A DNA stretch of 5,656 nucleotides, taken from Actinomycetes bacterium. GTDB lineage: Bacteria > Actinomycetota > Acidimicrobiia > Acidimicrobiales > RAAP-2. Position 1 is the stretch's first letter, and the number at the start of each line of letters is the position of its first letter. Location of the stretch: positions 1-5,656 of the forward strand of contig JAJYMD010000162.1 in the NCBI GenBank assembly GCA_021787255.1, in the 5' to 3' direction. Both the position numbers and the translations under genes were made by a program. The notes below the pieces were generated by a model. It was not told the DNA's origin. It made no database searches and was given only the letters and a program-made list of their open reading frames with translations. This document shows positions 1-4,878 of this stretch, in pieces.

Positions 1-399
1 CATGCGATCATCACCACTATCGATGCCCACCTGCGCTCAGGCGCAGAGGTCGAGCATCACCACCGCCTGCGCGGCGGCGGTCCCGAAGAGGCGATCCGCC
101 AGCTGAAGGGCGACTTCGGTCTCTGCCACGCCCCGGTGCAGAACTTCTTCGGCAACTGGCTGTGGTGGCACGCCGCTGCCCTCGCCTACAACGTGGGCAG
201 ATGGCTGCGGGTTCTCGCCCTGCCCACCGAGTTCGCCGGCTGCCGAGGAAAGCGGCTGCGACTCGCCTTCTTGAACGTGGCGGCCAAGGTCGTGCGCAGC
301 GGGCGACGCATCGTGCTCCGTCTCCCACGCGCCTACCGCCACGCAGAAGCGTTCGTCGCTGCTCTCGGCAAACTCCGGGCGCTACCGACCTTCGCCTGA
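1..399 (+). CDS. IS1380-family transposase, C-terminal part (5' end outside window)
   Basis: This is the last 132 codons of a DDE transposase, open from base 1 in frame 1 and ending at TGA 397-399. The stretch RLRGGGPEEAIRQLKGDFG (visible residues 22-40) matches the family pattern of an Arg-Gly turn, a catalytic Glu, I+xLK and a DFG-like end. Glu29 of the visible part is the likely third acidic residue. The following WLWWHAAALAYN segment and the closing RIVLRLPRAYRHAEAFVAALGKLRALP are also typical of the family's C-terminus, so the natural 3' end seems intact. Family members are roughly 430-460 aa, so about two thirds lies outside the window. It is the only gene here on the plus strand and converges on the small-gene cluster. 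I see no terminal inverted repeat after the stop because the partner end is not available. The family call is from motif recognition, not a search. Confidence 0.82.
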   Translation, partial: HAIITTIDAHLRSGAEVEHHHRLRGGGPEEAIRQLKGDFGLCHAPVQNFFGNWLWWHAAALAYNVGRWLRVLALPTEFAGCRGKRLRLAFLNVAAKVVRSGRRIVLRLPRAYRHAEAFVAALGKLRALPTFA

Positions 400-471
400 C
401 GACCGACGAGACTCCCCGAGAATCGACCGCCCGGCGGCGGAGCCATGTCCGAGGTCATCTTCGAACACGTT

Positions 472-702
472 TCAGCTCAGTTTGCTCGGCGTCGGTGACG
501 TCGTCCGGCTCGGCGTCGGCGTCTGGGCAATCATCGCGGCTACGACAGGGGCGCTCGCGGCGCTCGGACAGCCGTCGACCGACCGGGCTGCAATATCAGG
601 GTCAGAGCAGTAGCGCCGACGACCCGCCGGCGCGAAACCTCGATCACACACCGGGCAGATCATCGTCGCGCTATCGACGCGCCACGGGGGCTTGGCTGTC
701 AC
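472..702 (-). CDS. Small zinc-ribbon-like protein, apparently degraded after the third cysteine
   Basis: The gene encodes 76 aa from a GTG start at 700-702, chosen because GGAGGG lies 4 nt upstream. The N-terminal half carries CPVCDRGFAPAGRRRYCSD (residues 16-34): C16-x2-C19, a Gly-Arg-rich turn, then C32. This resembles small actinobacterial zinc-finger proteins in which the segment runs on as C-S-x-x-C-R-x-A with a fourth cysteine four residues later. Here that cysteine is missing and the next is C45. The remainder is a Thr/Pro/Ser-rich tail (TPTPSRTTSPTPSKLS) of no recognisable fold. In the -1/+2 register the same DNA gives a second YCS and then an acidic tail, so an old frameshift or a recombination junction near 600 is possible. 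It lies 122 bp downstream of the 105-aa gene on the same strand. Function unknown; nucleic-acid binding is a guess from the motif. Confidence 0.5.
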   Translation of the reverse strand: MTAKPPWRVDSATMICPVCDRGFAPAGRRRYCSDPDIAARSVDGCPSAASAPVVAAMIAQTPTPSRTTSPTPSKLS

Positions 703-707
703 TGGTC

Positions 708-712
708 CCTCC
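708..712 (-). promoter_or_regulatory. Shine-Dalgarno GGAGG deciding the GTG start of the zinc-ribbon gene
   Basis: Read on the minus strand, GGAGG is followed by GACCA and then GTG, a 5-nt spacing. This is the strongest ribosome-binding site in this stretch. It favours GTG 700-702 over the longer in-frame ATG-type starts further upstream, whose extra N-terminal residues look non-coding. Confidence 0.6.
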
Positions 713-824
713 TTCGGGTTCGGGTGGCCCGCAGGTTCGAGCAGGCGGGCGAAGACTCGGTGCTTGCGTCGCGTTGTCGTCGCGCTACGGCCTCTCGGGG
801 AGCAGATAGGGAACGGGGCCACGC

Positions 825-1142
825 TCACCAACCCGAACCAGCGAGTGGCAGGCGGAACCGCGCCGCCTCGGTGTCCCCACGGCCGAGCAGCAGCCCGTAG
901 ACGGCGGCCAGTGCCTCGACACGCGGATCGCTATGTGGGCTCCAGGCCGGCCGCTCGGCGCCGACCGTGATGGCAACGAAAGCGGGCTCCGCCTCGGGCC
1001 AGGCGATGAGGCCGGCGAGGCCGCGACGAGCAAAGCGAGCCGACGCCACGTCGTCGGGGAGCCGGCCGGTCAAGAGGACCGCCTCCCGCAAGCGCTCGTA
1101 GTCGGCCTGGGCCGCCTCGCCCACCGGAAAGAGCCGGCTCAT
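825..1142 (-). CDS. Unrecognised 105-aa protein translationally coupled to the HTH gene
   Basis: The product is 105 aa, starting at ATG 1140-1142. That ATG overlaps the TGA of the HTH gene as ATGA (1139-1142), so the two are probably translated together; no separate Shine-Dalgarno is visible. The sequence is a compact, mostly alpha-helical-looking soluble protein. It has a Glu/Ala-rich first helix (EAAQADYERLREAVL), then RFARRGLAGLIAWPEAEPAFVAITV, a WSPHSDPRVEAL segment, and a C-terminal helix VEALAAVYGLLLGRG. There is no signal peptide, membrane segment, Cys cluster or recognisable catalytic motif. A longer frame runs upstream to 1748, but its extra 200 residues are Arg/Gly-rich and lie inside the HTH gene in another register, so that start is rejected. 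I do not recognise a named family. Its tie to the HTH protein suggests a joint role, for example as a partner or regulator in a mobile element (inference). Confidence 0.72.
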   Translation of the reverse strand: MSRLFPVGEAAQADYERLREAVLLTGRLPDDVASARFARRGLAGLIAWPEAEPAFVAITVGAERPAWSPHSDPRVEALAAVYGLLLGRGDTEAARFRLPLAGSGW

Positions 1143-1567
1143 CGTCGTCTCAGGCGCTGGATGCTGCGGGGATGCAGCCGCACCCCCAACTCGCCCTCGA
1201 GTGCCGACGCCGCCACAGACGCTGAGCAGGGAGCGAGCGAAGCGAGGAAGTCCCTCACCTCGGGGGTCAGCTTCACCGGTCCCTTGCGGCCCCGGCGCTC
1301 GTCGAGCAGGCCGCCCATGCCGGCCTCCTCGAAGGCGCCAGCTACCAAGTAGAACTCGGCCCTCGAGTAGTCGTGCTCGGATGCGGCCGCGCTCACGCTG
1401 CGGTGATCGACCACATGGGCACGAAGCATCTCGTACTTCACCTGCACCTTGTCGGAGGCGAAGAAGAACGGCCCGCCTTGGGCGAACAGCGCGGCGCTCA
1501 CCGCCTCGGGCCGAGGGTGCACAAGCTTGGCGATCTCCAGCGCCTGTCGGCGCGACTCGTGGCTCAC
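1139..1567 (-). CDS. Helix-turn-helix DNA-binding protein of mobile-element type, no catalytic domain
   Basis: The product is 142 aa from GTG 1565-1567, chosen for the GGAGGTGAGG ribosome site 8 nt upstream and the promoter just above it. The frame is open to 1723, but the additional 52 residues would span the promoter and look non-coding. Residues about 40-95 (VKYEMLRAHVV...SVSAAASEHDYSRAEFYLVAGAFEEAGMGGLLDERRGRKGPVKLTPE) resemble the HTH that opens IS630/IS481-type transposases: helix, A-x3-H-x-Y-S-R turn, recognition helix, then a G-L-L-D-x-R-x-G-R-K-G-P-x-K-L-T wing. A second short HTH-like unit lies at about 112-140 (SALEGELGVRLHPRSIQRLRR). No DDE or recombinase domain follows, so this is a binding protein and not an enzyme. 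It is the first gene of a coupled pair with the 105-aa gene. It may bind element ends or its own promoter palindrome (inference). The HTH call is good; the exact role is unknown. Confidence 0.78.
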   Translation of the reverse strand: MSHESRRQALEIAKLVHPRPEAVSAALFAQGGPFFFASDKVQVKYEMLRAHVVDHRSVSAAASEHDYSRAEFYLVAGAFEEAGMGGLLDERRGRKGPVKLTPEVRDFLASLAPCSASVAASALEGELGVRLHPRSIQRLRRR

Positions 1568-1575
1568 CGGCCTCA

Positions 1576-1580
1576 CCTCC
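1576..1580 (-). promoter_or_regulatory. Shine-Dalgarno GGAGG for the HTH gene, at the predicted mRNA 5' end
   Basis: The minus strand reads GGAGGTGAGGCCGGTG, placing GGAGG 8 nt before the GTG start at 1565-1567. With the -10 box at 1587-1592 the predicted transcription start falls near 1580, so the message would begin on or next to the Shine-Dalgarno. This decides the start codon against ATG 1589-1591, which lies inside the -10 box. Confidence 0.65.
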
Positions 1581-1586
1581 GCCGCC

Positions 1587-1615
1587 ACCATATGGTCGAA
1601 CGACACGCGTGTCAA
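1587..1615 (-). promoter_or_regulatory. Sigma70-type promoter of the HTH/105-aa operon
   Basis: On the minus strand TTGACA (1610-1615, six of six consensus bases) is followed after exactly 17 bp by TATGGT (1587-1592, four of six, fitting the loose TANNNT form common in high-GC bacteria). The predicted start near 1580 leaves a leader of about 13 nt that contains the ribosome site. This is the only near-consensus promoter I found in the window. The -35 box overlaps a perfect palindrome (1602-1613), so repression by a dimeric protein is plausible. Confidence 0.6.
1602..1613. promoter_or_regulatory. 12-bp perfect palindrome over the -35 box, candidate operator
   Basis: GACACGCGTGTC reads identically on both strands and covers four bases of the -35 hexamer (1610-1613) plus the adjoining spacer. 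Operators placed this way usually block polymerase binding. The natural candidate ligand is the HTH protein encoded immediately downstream, giving autoregulation. That link is inference; only the palindrome and its position are seen. Confidence 0.45.
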
Positions 1616-1703
1616 GTATTGTGCGGCGCGAGTGGCAGCCACGAGCAATAGGGAGCGCACCGTGCTCGATATCTGTCCTGTAATCCCACTCCGTGCGTAG
1701 AAC

Positions 1704-1734
1704 GTCAGGCTCAGGTGCGACACTCAAGCCTGAC
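1704..1734. repeat. Inverted repeat, 8-bp arms with 15-nt loop, between tnpB and the HTH operon
   Basis: GTCAGGCT (1704-1711) is the exact complement of AGCCTGAC (1727-1734). No T-tract follows on either strand, so it is not a standard intrinsic terminator. It could still be a weak hairpin or a binding/recombination site at an element boundary. It sits in the 269-bp gene-free stretch 1568-1836, which otherwise holds the promoter (1587-1615) and an open minus-strand tail of uncertain origin (1751-1866). Confidence 0.3.
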
Positions 1735-1750
1735 CACGCGTCACTCATTG

Positions 1751-1866
1751 CTAGACACCTTTCGTCTTCCGGGGACGACCGCCATGACCAGGAAGTGGCC
1801 CAGGGCGCCGGTAGATGTCAGCCGTGCGGGCATCGATCACGCGGCTGGTGCGAAAAACCAGCTTTG
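1751..1866 (-). other. Possible coding remnant in another frame after the TnpB break
   Basis: Just where TnpB loses its expected sequence, a different minus-strand frame reads on to TAG 1751-1753. It ends in a basic, Pro/Gly-rich tail (DIYRRPGPLPGHGGRPRK followed by TKGV). GRPRK-type tails occur in several transposases, so this may be the end of another element's protein fused by recombination. It is short, has no start of its own and could be chance. Confidence 0.2.
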
Positions 1867-3576
1867 CGTTCCGCAGGTGTTCGCGTAGGGGCACGGGCCC
1901 TGTGCCGCCGCCCTCAGGCAGTAGCCGCCGGCGAGCCGAGCCTTGATGAGCGGGGCCTGGCGCCAGTCGGTGTTGAGCTCGACCGGAACCGCCTCGGGCA
2001 GGATCGGGCCGAGGCGAGACTTGGCGAGCGCAAGCGCACGCTCGTAGCCTTCGCGCACCGTCGAGTCGAACAGACGGCCGTAGCGCAAGGACATCTCGGC
2101 TGACTGATGTCCGAGGAGCACCATGAGGTGCTGCAACGAGCAGCCCGCGTTCACCAAGGCGGTCGCATAGGTGTGCCTCAGCTGATGCGGAGTCGGTGCC
2201 GGCAGCCCCGCCTCAGCGGCCGAGCGGTGCAGTTCGGCCCGCATCGCGTGGTCCGAGACCCGCCGTCCGTAGTGCACCATGAGGAAGTCGGCCATTCGGC
2301 CGTTCCGAGGGTTGCGCAGCGCGCGCTGGGGTCCTCTGGCGGCGACGAGGCGGTCGATGACGGCGATGGTCTCCTCGTCGAGGGGAACCATTCGCTCGGT
2401 GTCGAACTTGCCAAGCGGGATCTTGAGCCATGCTCCGAGCTCGGGCACCTCGTGCAGGCAGTCGAGCTCAAGGCTGAGCAGCTCGCCGATGCGCATGCCG
2501 GTCGCCCGCACGAGCAGCAGGCCGTCGGCGAGCAGTCGATTTGGCGAGGACTCGAGCGTTCCTTGAAGGCGCCGGTCGGCGTCGAGGGGGAGATAGCGCG
2601 GAAGCGGGTGCGGTTCGCGAGGCATGTCCCGGGGGAAGATCAGGCGCCGCGTTGGACCGTCAGGCCATCCCCACTCGTCGATGTCGGCGAGGAAGCGCGA
2701 GACGGCGCCAATGCGCTGGCGGCGCTCACCGATCGAGACCGGCTCGCCGGTGTCCTTCCGTCGAGCGGCAGCGACCACATTCAAGAACGGCTCGATGTGG
2801 CGACGACGGTCGAGCGCAGCGAAGCTTGCGATCCCCGGCTCAATCGACGCGAGATGCTCGCCGAACGCGGCGAGGTGGCGGGCCACCTTTTGGACTCGTT
2901 CCGCGGAGACGATGCCGCCCAAGCGCTCGAGGTAGGCGACGAAAGACTCGCGCAGGGCAGCCGGGCTCGAGGCGAACCGCCATTCGAGGGGGCGAGGGGG
3001 CGGCGGCTCGTCCGGCGAGCGGTCCAGCACCTCGAGGTGGTAGAGCACGGCACGCGTCGTGTGCAGGCTGGCGCTGAAGGCACGCCAGTCCAGGCTTGCC
3101 CTGGCCGCCTCCGCTAGGGCGTCGAGGTCTGCCTCACTGATCGCCGACAGCGGTCCGCCGGTCTCGAGCAGGAGCCGCATGAGCACCCTGCAGGCGGCGA
3201 CGGTGCGGGTCCGCTGCGCGTAGCCCAGGTGGACAGCGGTCTGCAAGAAGCGCTCCACGTCGGACCAGTGCCGGGTGGTCGGCAGCTCCTGCCAGCACGT
3301 GTAGGGCGTCGTGGCGACGAGCCAGTCATAGCCCGGGTGCAGGTCGTGATAGAGGATCAGCCAGTTGACCACGACGCGCAGGTTGCGGTCGAGGCGCAGC
3401 CGGTGCTCCAGGGGTTGGTCTGCCCAGATATGCGGGTCTGGCCACCTGGCGAAGAAGCGACGCGCCGATTTCGCGTAGCTCTCGCCGTTGCGCCCGCGAG
3501 AAGTGAGCCAGGCGGCGAGCTCGCCGATGAGGTCGCTCTCAGGACTGGGCGCGTTGGCGAGCGCGGGCAGCGTCAT
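1837..3576 (-). CDS. tnpB: Tn554 TnpB-like tyrosine recombinase, C-terminus truncated
   Basis: This is a 579-aa DNA recombinase of the phage-integrase (tyrosine) class, acting with TnpA to excise and insert the element. The ATG at 3574-3576 gives an N-terminus MTLPALANAPSPESDL and overlaps tnpA by 38 nt. A start at 3637-3639 would add 21 residues but runs over TnpA's active-site codons; no strong ribosome site supports either. Residues 1-300 form the long N-terminal region with SAM-like DNA-binding helices typical of this large recombinase group. The catalytic set is complete: R362 (GMRIGELLSL), K390 (GKFDTER), H464-x2-R467 (PHQLRHTYATAL), H490 (LLGHQS) and nucleophile Y499, nine residues after H490. 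Near the end come C553, C562 and C568 (GPCPYANTC), a probable zinc site. Tn554 TnpB is about 630 aa and relatives continue for some 50-60 residues past this motif; here the protein stops 11 residues later. Activity is therefore uncertain. Confidence 0.85.
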   Translation of the reverse strand: MTLPALANAPSPESDLIGELAAWLTSRGRNGESYAKSARRFFARWPDPHIWADQPLEHRLRLDRNLRVVVNWLILYHDLHPGYDWLVATTPYTCWQELPTTRHWSDVERFLQTAVHLGYAQRTRTVAACRVLMRLLLETGGPLSAISEADLDALAEAARASLDWRAFSASLHTTRAVLYHLEVLDRSPDEPPPPRPLEWRFASSPAALRESFVAYLERLGGIVSAERVQKVARHLAAFGEHLASIEPGIASFAALDRRRHIEPFLNVVAAARRKDTGEPVSIGERRQRIGAVSRFLADIDEWGWPDGPTRRLIFPRDMPREPHPLPRYLPLDADRRLQGTLESSPNRLLADGLLLVRATGMRIGELLSLELDCLHEVPELGAWLKIPLGKFDTERMVPLDEETIAVIDRLVAARGPQRALRNPRNGRMADFLMVHYGRRVSDHAMRAELHRSAAEAGLPAPTPHQLRHTYATALVNAGCSLQHLMVLLGHQSAEMSLRYGRLFDSTVREGYERALALAKSRLGPILPEAVPVELNTDWRQAPLIKARLAGGYCLRAAAQGPCPYANTCGTQSWFFAPAA

Positions 3577-4627
3577 AGGCCGAGCGCAGATGCCTTGGAG
3601 CGAGGTGGATGTACGCGGCGGCGGAGTCGATGTGGTCATGGCCCATGAGCGCCTGGATCACGGCGAGGTCGGTGCCGGCCTCGGCAAGCGCGGTGCCGAA
3701 GCTGTGCCTCAGGGCGTGGGGGTGCCCGGCGACGACGCCGGACTTCGAGCGGTGGTAGCGGAAGATCGTGCGCAGCCCTGCCGCGGTGAGGGGCTCACCG
3801 CGGTGCGGCCCTTTGGCGACGACGAACAGCGCGGTGGAAGTGGTCTCCGGGCGCTCGACAAGCAGGTAGGTCTGGATCAGCGAGGCGACGCCGGGGTCGA
3901 GCGGGACTCGTCGCTCCTTGTTGCCCTTGCCCACCACTTGCACCCAGCCGCGTGCGATGTCGACGTCTCGCACGTGGAGCGAGAGCACCTCGGCCGAACG
4001 CAAGCCGCTGAAGACCATGAGGCCGGCGATCGCCCGGTCCCGGTCGGTGCGCAGGCTGCCGATCAGGGCACGAAGCTCGTCTCGGTCGAGCGCACGGGGA
4101 AGCCGGCGAGGCTCGCGCAGACGGAGGCGCGAGCGCGGCCGCGGCCGGGCAAGGTGGGCGAGCTCGCCCGAACGCTCACCACGGGCGACTCGCCGCGCCT
4201 CTCGTCCGCGCGGCACTGGGGTCTTTGCGCCCGGGTCGAGCATCTCCCGATAGCCGAACAACCCCGAGATCGCGACAAGGCGCCGGTTGATCGTGCTCGG
4301 CGCGAGCCCTGCGCTGCGCCCGTCACGAATCGAGTACACGTTGCCGCCCGGCCGACCGCGTACCGGAGCACTGCGGCACGCGCCGAGGTAGCGCACGATC
4401 GAGTCTGCCGTCACCGCATCGAGCGCGAGTCCCTCGCCTTGGAGCCAGCGGGCAAAGGCGAGCAGGTCGAAGGCGTAGGCGTAGGCGTCGATGGTGCGCG
4501 GCGAGTAGTTCCGGTCGAGCAGGTAGCCGAGGTACTCGTCGATCAGGCCGAAGCGTTGTGCGCCGGCTCCCTCGAGGGCGAAGCCGCCATCGCCTCGCCG
4601 GGCGAGTCGAAGCGTCGAAGTGCTCAC
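3539..4627 (-). CDS. tnpA: Tn554 TnpA-like tyrosine recombinase
   Basis: This is a 362-aa site-specific recombinase, first gene of the pair and close to the 361 aa of Tn554 TnpA. It starts at GTG 4625-4627; no clear ribosome site precedes it. The N-terminal core-binding domain covers about residues 25-130 (LIDEYLGYLLDRNYSPRTIDAYAYAFDLLAFARWL, a SAM-like fold). A long Arg-rich linker follows at 135-180, then the catalytic domain. All active-site residues are present with XerD-like spacing: R210 (SGLRSAEVL), K234 (GKGNKER), H304 and R307 (HALRHSFGTAL), H330 (LMGHDHID) and nucleophile Y339. It should form the covalent 3'-phosphotyrosine link and exchange strands at element ends. Its last 38 nt overlap tnpB, implying one transcript. 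The gene looks intact. The Tn554 assignment rests on the gene pair and sizes; a RIT-type recombinase trio is the alternative but would need a third recombinase. Confidence 0.88.
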   Translation of the reverse strand: MSTSTLRLARRGDGGFALEGAGAQRFGLIDEYLGYLLDRNYSPRTIDAYAYAFDLLAFARWLQGEGLALDAVTADSIVRYLGACRSAPVRGRPGGNVYSIRDGRSAGLAPSTINRRLVAISGLFGYREMLDPGAKTPVPRGREARRVARGERSGELAHLARPRPRSRLRLREPRRLPRALDRDELRALIGSLRTDRDRAIAGLMVFSGLRSAEVLSLHVRDVDIARGWVQVVGKGNKERRVPLDPGVASLIQTYLLVERPETTSTALFVVAKGPHRGEPLTAAGLRTIFRYHRSKSGVVAGHPHALRHSFGTALAEAGTDLAVIQALMGHDHIDSAAAYIHLAPRHLRSAYDAARARQRAQS

Positions 4628-4657
4628 CGAGACGAACTATCGCAGCTGTCTCCGTTC

Positions 4658-4670
4658 CAGGGTGATCGGC
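4658..4670. other. Candidate terminus of the ISAs1-family element
   Basis: The plus strand reads CAGGGTGATCGGC here, 208 bp beyond the transposase stop. ISAs1-family ends often begin CAGGG, and the distance is reasonable for the 3' end of such an element. The matching end lies outside the window, so this rests on the motif alone. The rest of the 251-bp gap between tnpA and the transposase (4628-4878) holds no gene, clear promoter or repeat that I can support. Confidence 0.25.
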
Positions 4671-4878
4671 AATGTCGGAGGCACGGTGCGTGCCGATGCG
4701 GCCTGGTTCTTCCGGGCTGGCGGTGGCTGACCCGGCAAGGGCATGAGAGATGCCGCGAATGCGGCCGTGCGCGTCCAGCGGCAGGAGGATCGGCTTCGCA
4801 TGGACGCGTCGGAACGCGCAGCTCTGCGCCGCTGGCGCCCGATGAGGAGATGCGGAGGATCTGGGCGGAGAGCGGCGA

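Larger units (their letters stand above)
1837..4627 (-). mobile_element. Tn554-family-like recombinase module (tnpA-tnpB; tnpC not found)
   Basis: Two overlapping tyrosine recombinase genes in the order small then large are the hallmark of the Tn554 family. In Tn554 a third, small gene (tnpC) follows tnpB; many actinobacterial relatives carry a DUF6262-type protein there. None is visible: tnpB ends early and a gene-free stretch follows. The outer limits of the element are not defined, as I see no paired terminal sequence or target duplication. Whether the HTH operon at 825-1615 belongs to the same element is open. Confidence 0.6.

Noticed and set aside
484..519. 12-bp direct repeat GCTCGGCGTCGG at 484-495 and 508-519
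   Set aside because: Spaced 24 bp within a Thr/Pro/Ser-rich low-complexity stretch; most simply a codon-level repeat and not a regulatory iteron.
1568..1723. Longer start for the HTH gene
   Set aside because: It would translate through the promoter and palindrome. The GTG at 1565-1567 has a near-ideal ribosome site.
1143..1748. Upstream extension of the 105-aa gene to a 307-aa protein
   Set aside because: The extra part overlaps the HTH gene in another register and is low-complexity Arg/Gly-rich. The ATGA overlap gives a convincing start at 1142.
2107..3117. Plus-strand open frame of 336 codons opposite tnpB
   Set aside because: It is fully antisense to a clear tyrosine recombinase; it has an Arg/Gly/Glu-rich translation with no motif.
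4467..4492. Tandem GGCGTA units
   Set aside because: They encode the Ala-Tyr-Ala-Tyr run in the TnpA N-terminal helix, which is ordinary coding sequence.
1837..4627. Recombinase-in-trio (RIT) element
   Set aside because: Only two tyrosine recombinases are present; the next genes on either side are an HTH protein and a DDE transposase.
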